Below are positions 18,551-26,216 of a stretch of DNA of 32,319 nt, in pieces (the stretch's first letter is position 1; every line of letters starts with the position of its first letter). The position numbers were made by a program, and so were the translations under genes. Source of the stretch: a virus. The stretch is from the IMG/VR virus record IMGVR_UViG_3300034374_004719, positions 1 to 32,319 of that record; one strand, 5' to 3'. The notes below the pieces were generated by a model that saw only the letters and a program-made list of their open reading frames with translations, was not told the DNA's origin and did no database searches.

Positions 18551-20902
18551 ATGAATATAATAAGATACAACCCCGTAAACAGTTTGGGCGTAGCTGAGAA
18601 AAATGCCAAATATTTACCTAAAGATGTCTTCTTGAAATGCTTTAAAGACGGAGAGTTGCTTCATATAGATAAGACTATAGCGGGCTCGGGAATGTCTCAC
18701 TCTTTTTTAAATATGCTACCAAAAAGACAAGGCTCTATAAATATACTAATAGCCCCAAATAGACAAGTAGTATTATCTAAGGAAGAGAGTTATCATAAAA
18801 ATAGGTCGAACTTTTTAACGGATATTCAGTTCTTTTGTAGTGGCTCAAATGACTCTATTTTGCTTAAAAAGACTAATGTAGTAGTAATTACTACGGATAC
18901 ATGCTTAAAGATGTTCGATGAGTTATCTAATAGAGATAAGGAGTATATCTTAATTGACGAGTACCATAGTACTATACAAGGCTCTCTATATAGGAAGTCT
19001 CTTAGAGGGTTCTTAGATATTATTAAGGACTCTTGGTTAAAAAAAGGCACTTCTATAAGTACTGTATCAGCTACTCCGTTATTATTTAGCGATGTAGATG
19101 TAACATTAATACCGACGTCTTATAATATGAGGTATGATATAATTTGCAACGACAACTATAAATCTGTAATAGACGAGGCGAAGCATTATATAAACAATAC
19201 TGAGGAAAGCGTTATAGTATTTACTAACTCTATAAGAGTTATATCTCACTTTGCTACAAAGAACTCAGAAGGAAAGTTAGAGTTAAAAGCAGACCTAAAG
19301 ACGGGCTCCAAGTTATTAGAGACTATTTGCAAAAAGTTCTTAATATCTAATAACCCTAAATTTATAATAGGGAGCTCTCAAGCTTTTGAAGGTTTCGATA
19401 TACAAGAGCCTAATATAAGGGTTTACTTTTTTCAAGACTTAGACAATGACTCTGAAGACTCTTTTAACGCAGGGAATATATACCAAGCTATAAACAGAAC
19501 TCGGAACGGATATAACTCCGCTACTTATTGCAAGTCTCCTAAGAGGGAAGTATTAAGTAGTATAGAAGGAATAATACATAAGATAAAAAACAGTAAGGTC
19601 TCGTCCTCAGATTGGGGTACATACTCAAAACTGAGTAAAGTACCTAACCTAACTCACGAAGACAGATTTAGATTTTTAAAGCTTTTAAATGTAAAGAGGA
19701 CTCATTTAGGGTGTAGGTATAGTATAAATAAAGACCTATTGGATTTAGAGAGAGAAAAAGAGGTTATGATTAATAAAGGTTTGTTCGCTTCGGAGTATAG
19801 TGGTTTTCTTAGGAATAGGAATATAAATCTAATAAGTAGCAAAGAGGTTTCTAAGACTATTAAAATGATTAACACAAGACAGACGGAGTATTACTGTTAT
19901 GTTAATAGGGACTTAATATTAGAGCATAAGTTAAATGAAAGGTTTTTTAGTTTTAAAGTTCCAAGCGACTACCACAAAGATAGTACACTCGATAAGATTT
20001 TATCCTCTTTTTTAAGTCAATACAAAGAACATCTATGTTATATTAATTATATGCAGTACGAGGATAAGAGTATAATCTATGCAACACAAAAACAAATGCA
20101 GATATTAGATAATGCTTCAAATGGCATTTTAAAGGGGTTTTTAGAGCGTTTAAAAGATTCTTATAGGTTAGACAAGAAAGAAGAGTTAAGAGCTCTTAGA
20201 AACTCTCCTACGAGGAAAGCGGAGTTAATTGATAAAATACAGCGATACGAAAAAAATATATACGCTTGGGCTCTATCGTTGATAGGTATCCTATCTAATG
20301 AAGAGTATATTTTCCCTGAGAACTACGTAGGCAATAGAGACTACAACTTACTAACAAAAATAAATATAGATACGATAGTAGAGATATGTTCTTTTGTAGG
20401 GGTTTCTGTTAGAGAGTTCGATATAAAAAGCTGTGCTCCGAGAGTTATTTACGCTTCAGTAGGTTTAGAGTTACCTTCGGATTTTTACGGAGAGAATAAG
20501 GTTAATAAAGATAAGATTAATACATTATTGAACTTAATATCTAACGAGCATAGAGGCAGTAATACTGAGAGCAGACATAAAGCAAACCTTAGATATAATT
20601 TAAAGAGCTTGGGTTTCGATAGTATGGTAATATCTTTTTTATTGAGAGAGTTTTATAATAGAGAGAAGGGAGCTATATTTCAGTACTATACCTTCCACGA
20701 AATGAATATATGTAATAACGTAAACGATTGGCTTTTTAATGGAGTAGGAGTAAGAAGGCACGACTCTATTATACTATTCGACAGCTTATTCCCTTCAGAC
20801 GATTTAGATAAGTTCAGATACTTAGGGCAAAGGGGTTGGTTTATAGCTCAGGCAAAAACAGAGAAAATAATAACAAATAATCAATTAAAGTTAGAATTAT
20901 GA
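18551..20902 (+). CDS. Replication protein: SF2-like helicase fused to a palm-like C-terminal region
   Basis: This is a 783-residue protein. The N-terminal ~330 residues have SF2 helicase order: a degenerate Walker A (DKTIAGSGMSHS, 40-51, Met where Lys is expected), ILIAPNRQ, DEYH (136-139), SAT (173-175), VIVFTNS, and QAINRTRNG (312-320) as motif VI. Residues ~330-600 are helical. Residues ~620-745 contain FDIKSCAPR (623-631), GLELPSDFYGENK, a Lys-rich helix (SRHKANLRYNLKSLGF) and GVRRHDSIILF (733-743). These resemble in order motifs A, B and C of a family-A-like palm (D, K/R helix, H-D). It probably unwinds, and may prime or copy, phage DNA. The palm reading is inference. Confidence 0.65.
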   Translation: MNIIRYNPVNSLGVAEKNAKYLPKDVFLKCFKDGELLHIDKTIAGSGMSHSFLNMLPKRQGSINILIAPNRQVVLSKEESYHKNRSNFLTDIQFFCSGSNDSILLKKTNVVVITTDTCLKMFDELSNRDKEYILIDEYHSTIQGSLYRKSLRGFLDIIKDSWLKKGTSISTVSATPLLFSDVDVTLIPTSYNMRYDIICNDNYKSVIDEAKHYINNTEESVIVFTNSIRVISHFATKNSEGKLELKADLKTGSKLLETICKKFLISNNPKFIIGSSQAFEGFDIQEPNIRVYFFQDLDNDSEDSFNAGNIYQAINRTRNGYNSATYCKSPKREVLSSIEGIIHKIKNSKVSSSDWGTYSKLSKVPNLTHEDRFRFLKLLNVKRTHLGCRYSINKDLLDLEREKEVMINKGLFASEYSGFLRNRNINLISSKEVSKTIKMINTRQTEYYCYVNRDLILEHKLNERFFSFKVPSDYHKDSTLDKILSSFLSQYKEHLCYINYMQYEDKSIIYATQKQMQILDNASNGILKGFLERLKDSYRLDKKEELRALRNSPTRKAELIDKIQRYEKNIYAWALSLIGILSNEEYIFPENYVGNRDYNLLTKINIDTIVEICSFVGVSVREFDIKSCAPRVIYASVGLELPSDFYGENKVNKDKINTLLNLISNEHRGSNTESRHKANLRYNLKSLGFDSMVISFLLREFYNREKGAIFQYYTFHEMNICNNVNDWLFNGVGVRRHDSIILFDSLFPSDDLDKFRYLGQRGWFIAQAKTEKIITNNQLKLEL

Positions 20903-21354
20903 ATATAGAAGACAGAATTAAGAGTCTATATCCTTTAGTAGAGGATATAAGGAAAGTAAGTAGGAAAGCTCATTATATTAATGCTCGGATGCTTTACGCT
21001 AAATATAAGCACTCAATAGAAGGCAAGAAGCTTGAGGAGATTGCTAAGGATTTAGGGTATAAAGAACACTCGACTATAATAAACCTATTAAGGAGGTTCG
21101 ATTCTTTTTGGGATACTGAAGAGGGGTTTATTCAAGATTGGTATTTCATATCGGGAGACTCAGAATTAGAGGAGACGAATAAGCTTAAAGAAGAGATTAA
21201 GGAGCTAAAAGCCAAACTCTCTAAAGTTGAAGAGGTTTTCCCCGACATATACAAGTTAAGCGAGACAAGAAGGGAAGAGGTAGTTAATAAGGTTAATATA
21301 ATAATAAAAGCAACTTTAAAAAATGAATTGGGAAGACAAAAAGAAATTAGATAG
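20899..21354 (+). CDS. DnaA-domain-IV-like DNA-binding protein
   Basis: This 151-residue protein overlaps the helicase gene by ATGA. Residues ~20-67 read as the DnaA C-terminal helix-turn-helix: HYINARMLYAKYKHSIEG (helices), LEEIAKDLGYKEHSTI (signature with H-S-T at 57-59) and INLLRRF. In DnaA this domain binds DnaA boxes, so the protein may mark the phage origin or recruit the host replisome. The C-terminal half is a coiled coil (LEETNKLKEEIKELKAKLSK). The ATPase domain of DnaA is missing. Similar stand-alone domains are common in Bacteroidetes phages. Confidence 0.65.
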   Translation: MNIEDRIKSLYPLVEDIRKVSRKAHYINARMLYAKYKHSIEGKKLEEIAKDLGYKEHSTIINLLRRFDSFWDTEEGFIQDWYFISGDSELEETNKLKEEIKELKAKLSKVEEVFPDIYKLSETRREEVVNKVNIIIKATLKNELGRQKEIR

Positions 21355-21877
21355 CAGTATAGAACTTAATAGGATGTTTAGTACTAATAACGTCGGGAGC
21401 TGTATTAAGCTTCTTAGAGAGCTTAAAAACAGTCTTAAAAGACCTCCCTCTTTTGAAGAGTGGAGGGGGTATTACTTTAAAAAAGTAGACTTAACTAAGT
21501 TATCTGAGATTAAGGCTTATATAATGTCTTTAGGATATTCGGAGAAGGTCTCTAAAGAGTATGTATTTACGAGAACAGTAAAGCAGACATATAACGGCAC
21601 TTTAATGGAGGCTAAAGCTAAAGAGCACTTAGAAAAAGAGAGGGGACTTAATCTTAGGTACTCTACAGAGGAAGAGGATACGGTTTACTGTATAGACTTA
21701 GTAGATGACGCTAAGAACTTAGCCTTTCAAGTAAAGCCTATATCTTATTTACATGGGAGCAACCCTTCACTAAATAAAGACAAAGAGAGAAATAAAGAAG
21801 CTCATATAAAAAGTAAATTTAAAGTAGAATTTATCTACTACAGTAAAAAAAGAAACCAAATAACCTTTACCTTGTGA
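21323..21877 (+). CDS. MjaI-like PD-(D/E)XK endonuclease (putative)
   Basis: This 184-residue protein overlaps the preceding gene by 32 bases. The central region has TYNGTLMEAKAKEHLEKERG (Glu96), RYSTEEEDTVYCIDLV (Asp125) and KNLAFQVKPISYL (Gln136, Lys138), which is the E...(I)D...Q-x-K arrangement of restriction-endonuclease-like folds. It resembles proteins annotated as MjaI-family restriction enzymes in Bacteroidetes phages. No methyltransferase lies beside it. In a phage replication module it is more likely a repair, resolvase-like or host-DNA-degrading nuclease than part of a restriction system. Confidence 0.55.
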   Translation: MNWEDKKKLDSSIELNRMFSTNNVGSCIKLLRELKNSLKRPPSFEEWRGYYFKKVDLTKLSEIKAYIMSLGYSEKVSKEYVFTRTVKQTYNGTLMEAKAKEHLEKERGLNLRYSTEEEDTVYCIDLVDDAKNLAFQVKPISYLHGSNPSLNKDKERNKEAHIKSKFKVEFIYYSKKRNQITFTL

Positions 21878-21879
21878 TT

Positions 21880-22425
21880 ATGAATAAATTAGATATTTTA
21901 AATAAACAGTACAATAAATGGGAGAGAACAGCTTACTCTTTTATAAGTAGTTCTAACGGAGTATTAGAAGCTTCTGATATAGTTCAAGAGGCTTATATTA
22001 AAATAGTTAATACAGATAAGTTAGACCATATAGTAAACGACGAAGGGAAAGTTAACCCTTCATATATGTATTTAACTATAAGGTCTGTAGCTACTGACTA
22101 TCTTAGAGTAAATCAAAGAGACACTAAAAGGACTAATAGATTAGACGAGGACGAAAACGTCTTTCAATTAGAGAGCGTAGGTTATTGCGAGCACTCAGCT
22201 AAATTTAATGAGCTAATCGATAAAATGAATGAAGAGGTTAACTCTTGGGCTTGGTACGATAAACAACTATTTAAGCTGTATAAAGATACGGGCTTCTCTA
22301 TGCAGAAGCTATCAGAAGAGACTAAGATAAGTAAGACATCTATATTTACAACTCTAAAGAACTGTAAGGAGAAGCTGTTAACAGTCATAGGGGAGGACTA
22401 TTATAATTATCTGAGAGGCATATAA
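21880..22425 (+). CDS. Phage-encoded sigma factor (sigma-70/ECF-like)
   Basis: I start at ATG 21880; a GTG six bases upstream overlaps the previous stop. The product has ~181 residues. Region 2 is visible in RTAYSFISSSNGVLEASDIV and ASDIVQEAYIKIVN (D-x-x-Q-E motif), with MYLTIRSVATDYLRVNQRDT covering 2.3/2.4. A short linker leads to region 4: WYDKQLFKLYKDTGFSMQKL, then LSEETKISKTSIFTTLKNCK as the recognition helix-turn-helix. It could redirect host RNA polymerase to phage promoters, and the duplicated elements A and B are candidate targets. The operon ends with a terminator six bases later. Confidence 0.75.
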   Translation: MNKLDILNKQYNKWERTAYSFISSSNGVLEASDIVQEAYIKIVNTDKLDHIVNDEGKVNPSYMYLTIRSVATDYLRVNQRDTKRTNRLDEDENVFQLESVGYCEHSAKFNELIDKMNEEVNSWAWYDKQLFKLYKDTGFSMQKLSEETKISKTSIFTTLKNCKEKLLTVIGEDYYNYLRGI

Positions 22426-22430
22426 ATAAG

Positions 22431-22465
22431 AGGGGCTTTTGTATTGAATACATTAGCCCTTTTTT
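22431..22465 (+). terminator. Intrinsic terminator after the sigma factor gene
   Basis: aggggct pairs with agccctt (one G-U pair) around a 17-base loop that itself contains a gtatt/aatac pairing, and is followed by a T run. It ends the replication/sigma operon; the packaging operon starts 30 bases later. Confidence 0.8.
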
Positions 22466-22494
22466 CGTTATATATATAATTAAAACTTCAATAT

Positions 22495-22629
22495 ATGGCT
22501 AAGGCAAAAAAACTAACCACAACTCAAAGGATAGCTCAATTAGAGTCTTTATTTGTAGACTTAACTGTGACGCTAATGAATATGGCTCAAGAGATAAAAA
22601 ACTTAAAAACAGATAAAAAAAATGATTAA
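22495..22629 (+). CDS. Small coiled-coil protein before the terminase (44 aa)
   Basis: ATG 22495 opens MAKAKKLTTTQRIAQLESLF and ends with EIKNLKTDKKND. The product is a single amphipathic helix with basic ends, and it overlaps the next gene by 8 bases. Short proteins of this pattern precede the terminase genes in several Bacteroidetes phages. Function is unknown. Confidence 0.5.
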   Translation: MAKAKKLTTTQRIAQLESLFVDLTVTLMNMAQEIKNLKTDKKND

Positions 22630-23041
22630 AGACGAAGCTTACTATCTATCTTTAGATAAAAGAACTAAGGAGTTCAAGCAATGGAAACAAAACTACCAAG
22701 CCTCTAAAGGAGTCGGGGACGTAGTAGCGGATATTACAAAGATGAGCGGTATTGATTATATGGTTAAAAAACTATTCGGAGAGGACTGCGGATGTAAAGA
22801 GAGGCAAGAGGCTCTTAATAAATACTACGGCAGACCGATTAACCCACTAACAGAAGAGGATTATATTTTTTTAGATAGCGTTATAAATGGAGGTCAGAGA
22901 ATAAACCCTAAGCAACAACTAAGGATGCGAGAGATTTACGAAAGGGTTTTTAATGTCTCTTTAAAAGGAGCTTGCTTAAGCTGTTCTTTTGTTAAAACTA
23001 TTTACAATCCTATGGAGAAACTATTCAATAAGTATAAGTAA
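22622..23041 (+). CDS. Unknown Cys-containing protein upstream of terminase (139 aa)
   Basis: Recognisable parts are SKGVGDVVADITKMSGIDYM, EDCGCKERQEALNKYYGR, then LTEEDYIFLDSVINGGQRIN and KGACLSCSFVKTIYNPMEKL. C-G-C and C-x-x-C could together bind a metal. I know the G-x-G-D-V-V...G-I...C-G-C-x-x-R-x-x-x-L-N pattern from proteins near terminases of Bacteroidetes phages, always without function. Position suggests a packaging or head-assembly accessory. Confidence 0.6.
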   Translation: MIKDEAYYLSLDKRTKEFKQWKQNYQASKGVGDVVADITKMSGIDYMVKKLFGEDCGCKERQEALNKYYGRPINPLTEEDYIFLDSVINGGQRINPKQQLRMREIYERVFNVSLKGACLSCSFVKTIYNPMEKLFNKYK

Positions 23042-23077
23042 AATCTATATTAATAATAATTTTAATTAATTTTTTCT

Positions 23078-23371
23078 ATGAGCGATAAGATAGACAAGAG
23101 GATTTTCAACGGAGGACATAAGACAGCGGGAAGGAAGAGTAAATCTGAGGAGCTACAGCTTATAGAGAGACTAACCCCTTTAGAGGCTACTGCGTTTCAA
23201 AAGTTAAAGATAGGTATCGAGTCGGGGGATTTTAAGTTTATTAAATTATTTTATGAATACTACTACGGAAAGCCTAAAGAGACTAAGGACGTAAGGATAA
23301 CTCAAGAGCAACCTATATTCAATATAGACTATAATAATATATCTGAAGACATAGAGGGAGATGAGATTTAA
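23078..23371 (+). CDS. Putative terminase small subunit (97 aa)
   Basis: It begins with FNGGHKTAGRKSKSEELQLI, a basic loop typical of the short small-terminase proteins in Bacteroidetes phages, followed by helices LTPLEATAFQKLKIGIESG and FIKLFYEYYYGKPKETKDV (the Y-G-K-P motif seen in that group), and an acidic tail. It overlaps the large subunit gene by 11 bases. It would recognise the packaging site and load the large subunit. The N-terminus lacks a clear helix-turn-helix, so the assignment depends largely on position. Confidence 0.65.
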   Translation: MSDKIDKRIFNGGHKTAGRKSKSEELQLIERLTPLEATAFQKLKIGIESGDFKFIKLFYEYYYGKPKETKDVRITQEQPIFNIDYNNISEDIEGDEI

Positions 23372-24536
23372 AGTAACTACAGCTGTAGAGAAGCTCTTAA
23401 AGTTAACTAAAAGGAAGAGGGTTATTCAAGGGGGTACTTCTGCGGGTAAGACTGTAGGGATACTCCCTATATTAATAGATAAGGCTATTAGAGAGCCTAT
23501 GTCTGAGATAAGCGTAGTGTCTGAGTCTGTACCTCATCTAAGGAGAGGAGCTTATAAGGACTTCTTAAAGCTAATGGTTAGCTTAAATAGATTTAACGAC
23601 TCTCAGCTTAATAAGTCTACTATGACTTACACCTTCACAAACGGAAGCTATATAGAGTTCTTTTCAGTAGAGCAGTCGGATAAACTTAGAGGAGCTCGAA
23701 GGACTGACTTATACATTAATGAGGCTAATAACATATCTTTTGACGCTTACAAGCAATTATCTATTCGTACTTCGGGGACGATATGGATTGACTTTAACCC
23801 TACTTCTCGCTTTTGGGCTCATGATGAGGTGTTAAAGGATAACGACTCTGAGCTTTTAGTAATAACATATAAAGACAACGAAGCTTTACCTCAGACTATA
23901 GTAGATGAGATTGAGTCGGCTAAAGAGAAGGGTAAAGATTCTGAGTATTGGGCAAATTGGTATAACGTCTACGGACTTGGTAAAATCGGCTCTCTTCAGG
24001 GAGCATGTATAACAGAGTGGTCTGAGATTGACTCGTTACCTAAAGAAGCTAAATTAGTTAGTGCGGGTTTAGACTTCGGGTTTACTAACGACGCTTCGAG
24101 CCTTATATCAGTATATAAATACAACGGGCAGTATATTGTAGATGAGGTCTTCTATCAAAAGGGGTTATTGAATAGCGAAATAGGAGCATTAATTAAAGAT
24201 AGTAATTTAGAGGAGATATGTATCTACGCTGACTCCTCAGAGCCTAAGTCTATAGCTGAGCTAAAAACCTACGGGATTAATATAGACTCTGTATCTAAAG
24301 GGCGTGACTCTATAGTCTACGGGATTAACCTGATAAATCAAGAAGGTATATTAGTAACTAAGAGAAGTAAAAACCTTATAAAAGAGTTAGGTAATTATAT
24401 ATGGAAAGTGGATAAGACGGGAGCTACTATTAACGTCCCTATCGACGCTTTTAACCATTGCATCGACGCTCTTAGATATGCTATTGTAAGCCTATTAGAG
24501 AATAAACATAAAGGAGAGTATAACATATGGTTTTAG
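23361..24536 (+). CDS. terL: Terminase large subunit
   Basis: This 391-residue packaging motor has both domains. The ATPase shows Walker A GGTSAGKT (24-31), Walker B LYINEAN (117-123) with the catalytic Glu121, and a C-motif region around SIRTSGTIWIDFNPT (~134-148). The nuclease domain has SAGLDFGFTNDAS (first Asp, ~235-246), IYADSSEP (~288-295) and the final H-x-x-D-A-x-R-Y-A helix (NHCIDALRYAIV). It resembles the phage PBSX/Terminase_6-type group of short subunits. It translocates DNA into the capsid and cuts concatemers. Confidence 0.93.
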   Translation: MRFKVTTAVEKLLKLTKRKRVIQGGTSAGKTVGILPILIDKAIREPMSEISVVSESVPHLRRGAYKDFLKLMVSLNRFNDSQLNKSTMTYTFTNGSYIEFFSVEQSDKLRGARRTDLYINEANNISFDAYKQLSIRTSGTIWIDFNPTSRFWAHDEVLKDNDSELLVITYKDNEALPQTIVDEIESAKEKGKDSEYWANWYNVYGLGKIGSLQGACITEWSEIDSLPKEAKLVSAGLDFGFTNDASSLISVYKYNGQYIVDEVFYQKGLLNSEIGALIKDSNLEEICIYADSSEPKSIAELKTYGINIDSVSKGRDSIVYGINLINQEGILVTKRSKNLIKELGNYIWKVDKTGATINVPIDAFNHCIDALRYAIVSLLENKHKGEYNIWF

Positions 24537-24542
24537 CGGGCG

Positions 24543-24572
24543 TTATAATATAAAAGTTATATCGTATTATAA
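24543..24572. repeat. Perfect 8-bp inverted repeat before the chaperone gene
   Basis: TTATAATA (24543-24550) and TATTATAA (24565-24572) are exact inverses separated by 14 bases, in the 40-base gap after the terminase gene. They could mark a promoter/operator or be a chance A/T palindrome. Confidence 0.4.
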
Positions 24573-24576
24573 GAGT

Positions 24577-25077
24577 ATGGAGATAACTATAGGAGATTAT
24601 ATAAAATACAGTAAGCTACCTGAAGACGCAAGCGAAGACAGAGTAGTTTCTACTTTGTTAGGTTTTGATATTAAGAGCTTACCTATAGATAAAGCTGAAG
24701 CATTGCTTAAAGAGGCAAGAGAGTGGTTCTTTTTAGAGGAGCGTCCTTTTTTTCAAACCTTCACTCACAAGGGGGTAGAGTATGGCTTTATTCCTAATTT
24801 AGACTCTGAAATTACATACGGAGAAAATCAGGATTTATGTAAGTATATATCTAACGCTGAGGATTTACATAGAGCTATGGCTGTAGCTTACAGACCTATA
24901 ACTTCAAAACAAGGAGGTAAGTATTCTATAGAGAAGTACGAGGGCTCTTCTAAATATGCTAACGAGATGTTAGACGTAGATGTTAATATAGCTTTAGGGA
25001 TGAGGGTTTTTTTTTGGACTTTAACAAGGGAATTACAGAGTTATATCCTGAGATATACGACTACTCAGGAGAGGTAA
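24577..25077 (+). CDS. Tail assembly chaperone, short form
   Basis: This 166-residue protein resembles tail assembly chaperones of Bacteroidetes phages: EITIGDYIKYSKLPEDASED, helices around LLKEAREWFFLEERPFFQTF, IPNLDSEITYGENQDLCKYI, MAVAYRPITSKQGGKYSIEKY and DVDVNIALGMRVFFWTL. The last block normally ends the short form, here followed by TRELQSYILRYTTTQER. Near its end, in the codons GTT TTT TTT TGG, lies a slippery T run from which the -1 frame continues for 76 codons. The short form would coat the tape measure before tube assembly. Confidence 0.65.
   Translation: MEITIGDYIKYSKLPEDASEDRVVSTLLGFDIKSLPIDKAEALLKEAREWFFLEERPFFQTFTHKGVEYGFIPNLDSEITYGENQDLCKYISNAEDLHRAMAVAYRPITSKQGGKYSIEKYEGSSKYANEMLDVDVNIALGMRVFFWTLTRELQSYILRYTTTQER
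25008..25014 (+). promoter_or_regulatory. Candidate -1 ribosomal frameshift site T TTT TTT
   Basis: Within a run of nine T (25007-25015) the zero-frame codons are GTT TTT TTT TGG. Slippage by one base back gives TTT TTT TTG GAC. This is the ideal X XXY YYZ heptamer. A cctgag/ctcagg hairpin begins 32 bases downstream (25047-25069), farther than the usual 5-9 base spacing for a stimulator. Confidence 0.6.
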
Positions 25078-25244
25078 CTTCTTTTGGTCAAAAGTGGGGA
25101 AGCTATAGAGGATTATATACTTTAGCTCAAGGAGACGTTAGGAGATTTAATGAGATAACCGAATTACCTTTGCATCAGTGTCTAATGTATTTAGCTTATG
25201 AGAGCGATAAAACAGCAGAATTTAACAAGAAGATAAAAAAATGA
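25014..25244 (+). CDS. Tail assembly chaperone, -1 frame extension
   Basis: This frame has no ATG; it would be read only after frameshifting, giving a ~222-residue fusion (146 + 76). The extension reads LDFNKGITELYPEIYDYSGE, then SFGQKWGSYRGLYTLAQGDV and RRFNEITELPLHQCLMYLAY. The W-x-x-Y-x-x-L-Y-x-L-A-x-G-D-x-x-x-F-x-E-I-x-x-L-P-L block is the C-terminal pattern of long chaperone forms, which bind the tape measure. A sequencing error in the nine-T run would give the same picture, but both ends look functional. It overlaps the next gene by ATGA. Confidence 0.6.
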   Translation: MDFNKGITELYPEIYDYSGEVTSFGQKWGSYRGLYTLAQGDVRRFNEITELPLHQCLMYLAYESDKTAEFNKKIKK

Positions 25245-25699
25245 CGGGATTTTATAATTTTTTAGACAAAATAAAAGAAGCTTTAGAGAGCTCTAACTTT
25301 GTTAATACTGTTACTTATGGGGATATAACCCGAATAGACTTAAACAAAACTACTAACTTTCCTTTATCTCATTTTATGGTTAACAATATCTCCTACGGAG
25401 AGAGTACTCTAACCTATAATGTTAGCTTGCTTTGTATGGATATAGTAAATGAGTCTGATTCTGATACTGTAGACTTATTCGTAGGCAACGATAACGAACA
25501 CGATATATTCAACACTCAACAAGATGTTGTTATTAGTGTGTTAGATAATTTATTATTAGGAGACTTATACGCTTCTAAGTATCAGTTAGCGGAGGGTAGT
25601 TCGACTATAGAGCCTTTTGTAGATAGATTTGAGAATAGGTTAGCGGGTTGGGTTGCGACTTTTGACGTATTAATAGTAAACGACCGAAGCTGTGAATAG
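25241..25699 (+). CDS. Putative tail terminator / completion protein (152 aa)
   Basis: An N-terminal helix (MTGFYNFLDKIKEALESSNF) precedes alternating strands: VNTVTYGDITRIDLNKTTNF, SHFMVNNISYGESTLTYNVS, LLCMDIV, and the end strand GWVATFDVLIV. This alpha-plus-beta layout, together with an internal helix after FNTQQDVVISVLDNLL, is that of tail terminator or minor tail proteins in Bacteroidetes phages. Neighbouring genes (chaperone before, gp10-like after) fit a tail completion set. Family-level assignment is from pattern only. Confidence 0.5.
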   Translation: MTGFYNFLDKIKEALESSNFVNTVTYGDITRIDLNKTTNFPLSHFMVNNISYGESTLTYNVSLLCMDIVNESDSDTVDLFVGNDNEHDIFNTQQDVVISVLDNLLLGDLYASKYQLAEGSSTIEPFVDRFENRLAGWVATFDVLIVNDRSCE

Positions 25700-26216
25700 T
25701 GTAGAGGATGTTTTAAATGAGTTTAAGGCTCGGGTTATACAGCAAGCGAGAACGAGGCTAACTAAGGGAGGTAAAAACCACACTAAAGAACTCTACGACT
25801 CAATCTCAGGGACTGTAACCGTATATCCCAACTCATTTTCTTTAGAGTTTTATATGAGCCCTTACGGGGTTTTTCAAGATAGAGGGGTTAAGGGTACTGA
25901 TTCGGGTAGGTCTCTCTCGGGTTTCTCTTACAAACCCTCATCTAATTTAGTAGGGGTTGAGTATCATACGGGAGCTTTATCTAAGTGGGCTAAATTTAGA
26001 GGCATAAGACCAAGAGATAAAAAAGGTAGGTTCGGGAGTTATAGGACTATGGGATATATCTTAGCTAACAGTATTAAGAAAAAAGGAATAAAGCCGAGTC
26101 TGTTCTTTACTAAGCCTTTCGAGGAAGCTTTTAAGGATGTCGATAATGAGCTGATAGAGGCTTACGGATTAACAGTCGAAGGGCTATTAAATGAAGCATT
26201 AAATATAAAAACATGA
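25692..26216 (+). CDS. HK97 gp10-like neck / tail completion protein
   Basis: This 174-residue protein starts with GTG at 25692, overlapping the preceding stop; no in-frame ATG lies near. SPYGVFQDRGVKGTDSGRSL is the Y-G-x-x-x-D-x-G-x-x-G-x-x-S-G block of gp10-type proteins, and GIKPSLFFTKPFEEAFKDVD matches the closing p-F-x-x-P-x-x-x-A helix. YHTGALSKWAKFRGIRPRDK between them is a basic insertion found in Bacteroidetes members. It would sit at the head-tail interface or tail end. Confidence 0.65.
   Translation: MNSVEDVLNEFKARVIQQARTRLTKGGKNHTKELYDSISGTVTVYPNSFSLEFYMSPYGVFQDRGVKGTDSGRSLSGFSYKPSSNLVGVEYHTGALSKWAKFRGIRPRDKKGRFGSYRTMGYILANSIKKKGIKPSLFFTKPFEEAFKDVDNELIEAYGLTVEGLLNEALNIKT

Noticed and set aside
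24577-25244. Simple pseudogene by frameshift
   Set aside because: The slippery heptamer is in the correct phase and both C-termini look like known chaperone forms; kept as probable programmed frameshift, with sequencing error as the alternative.
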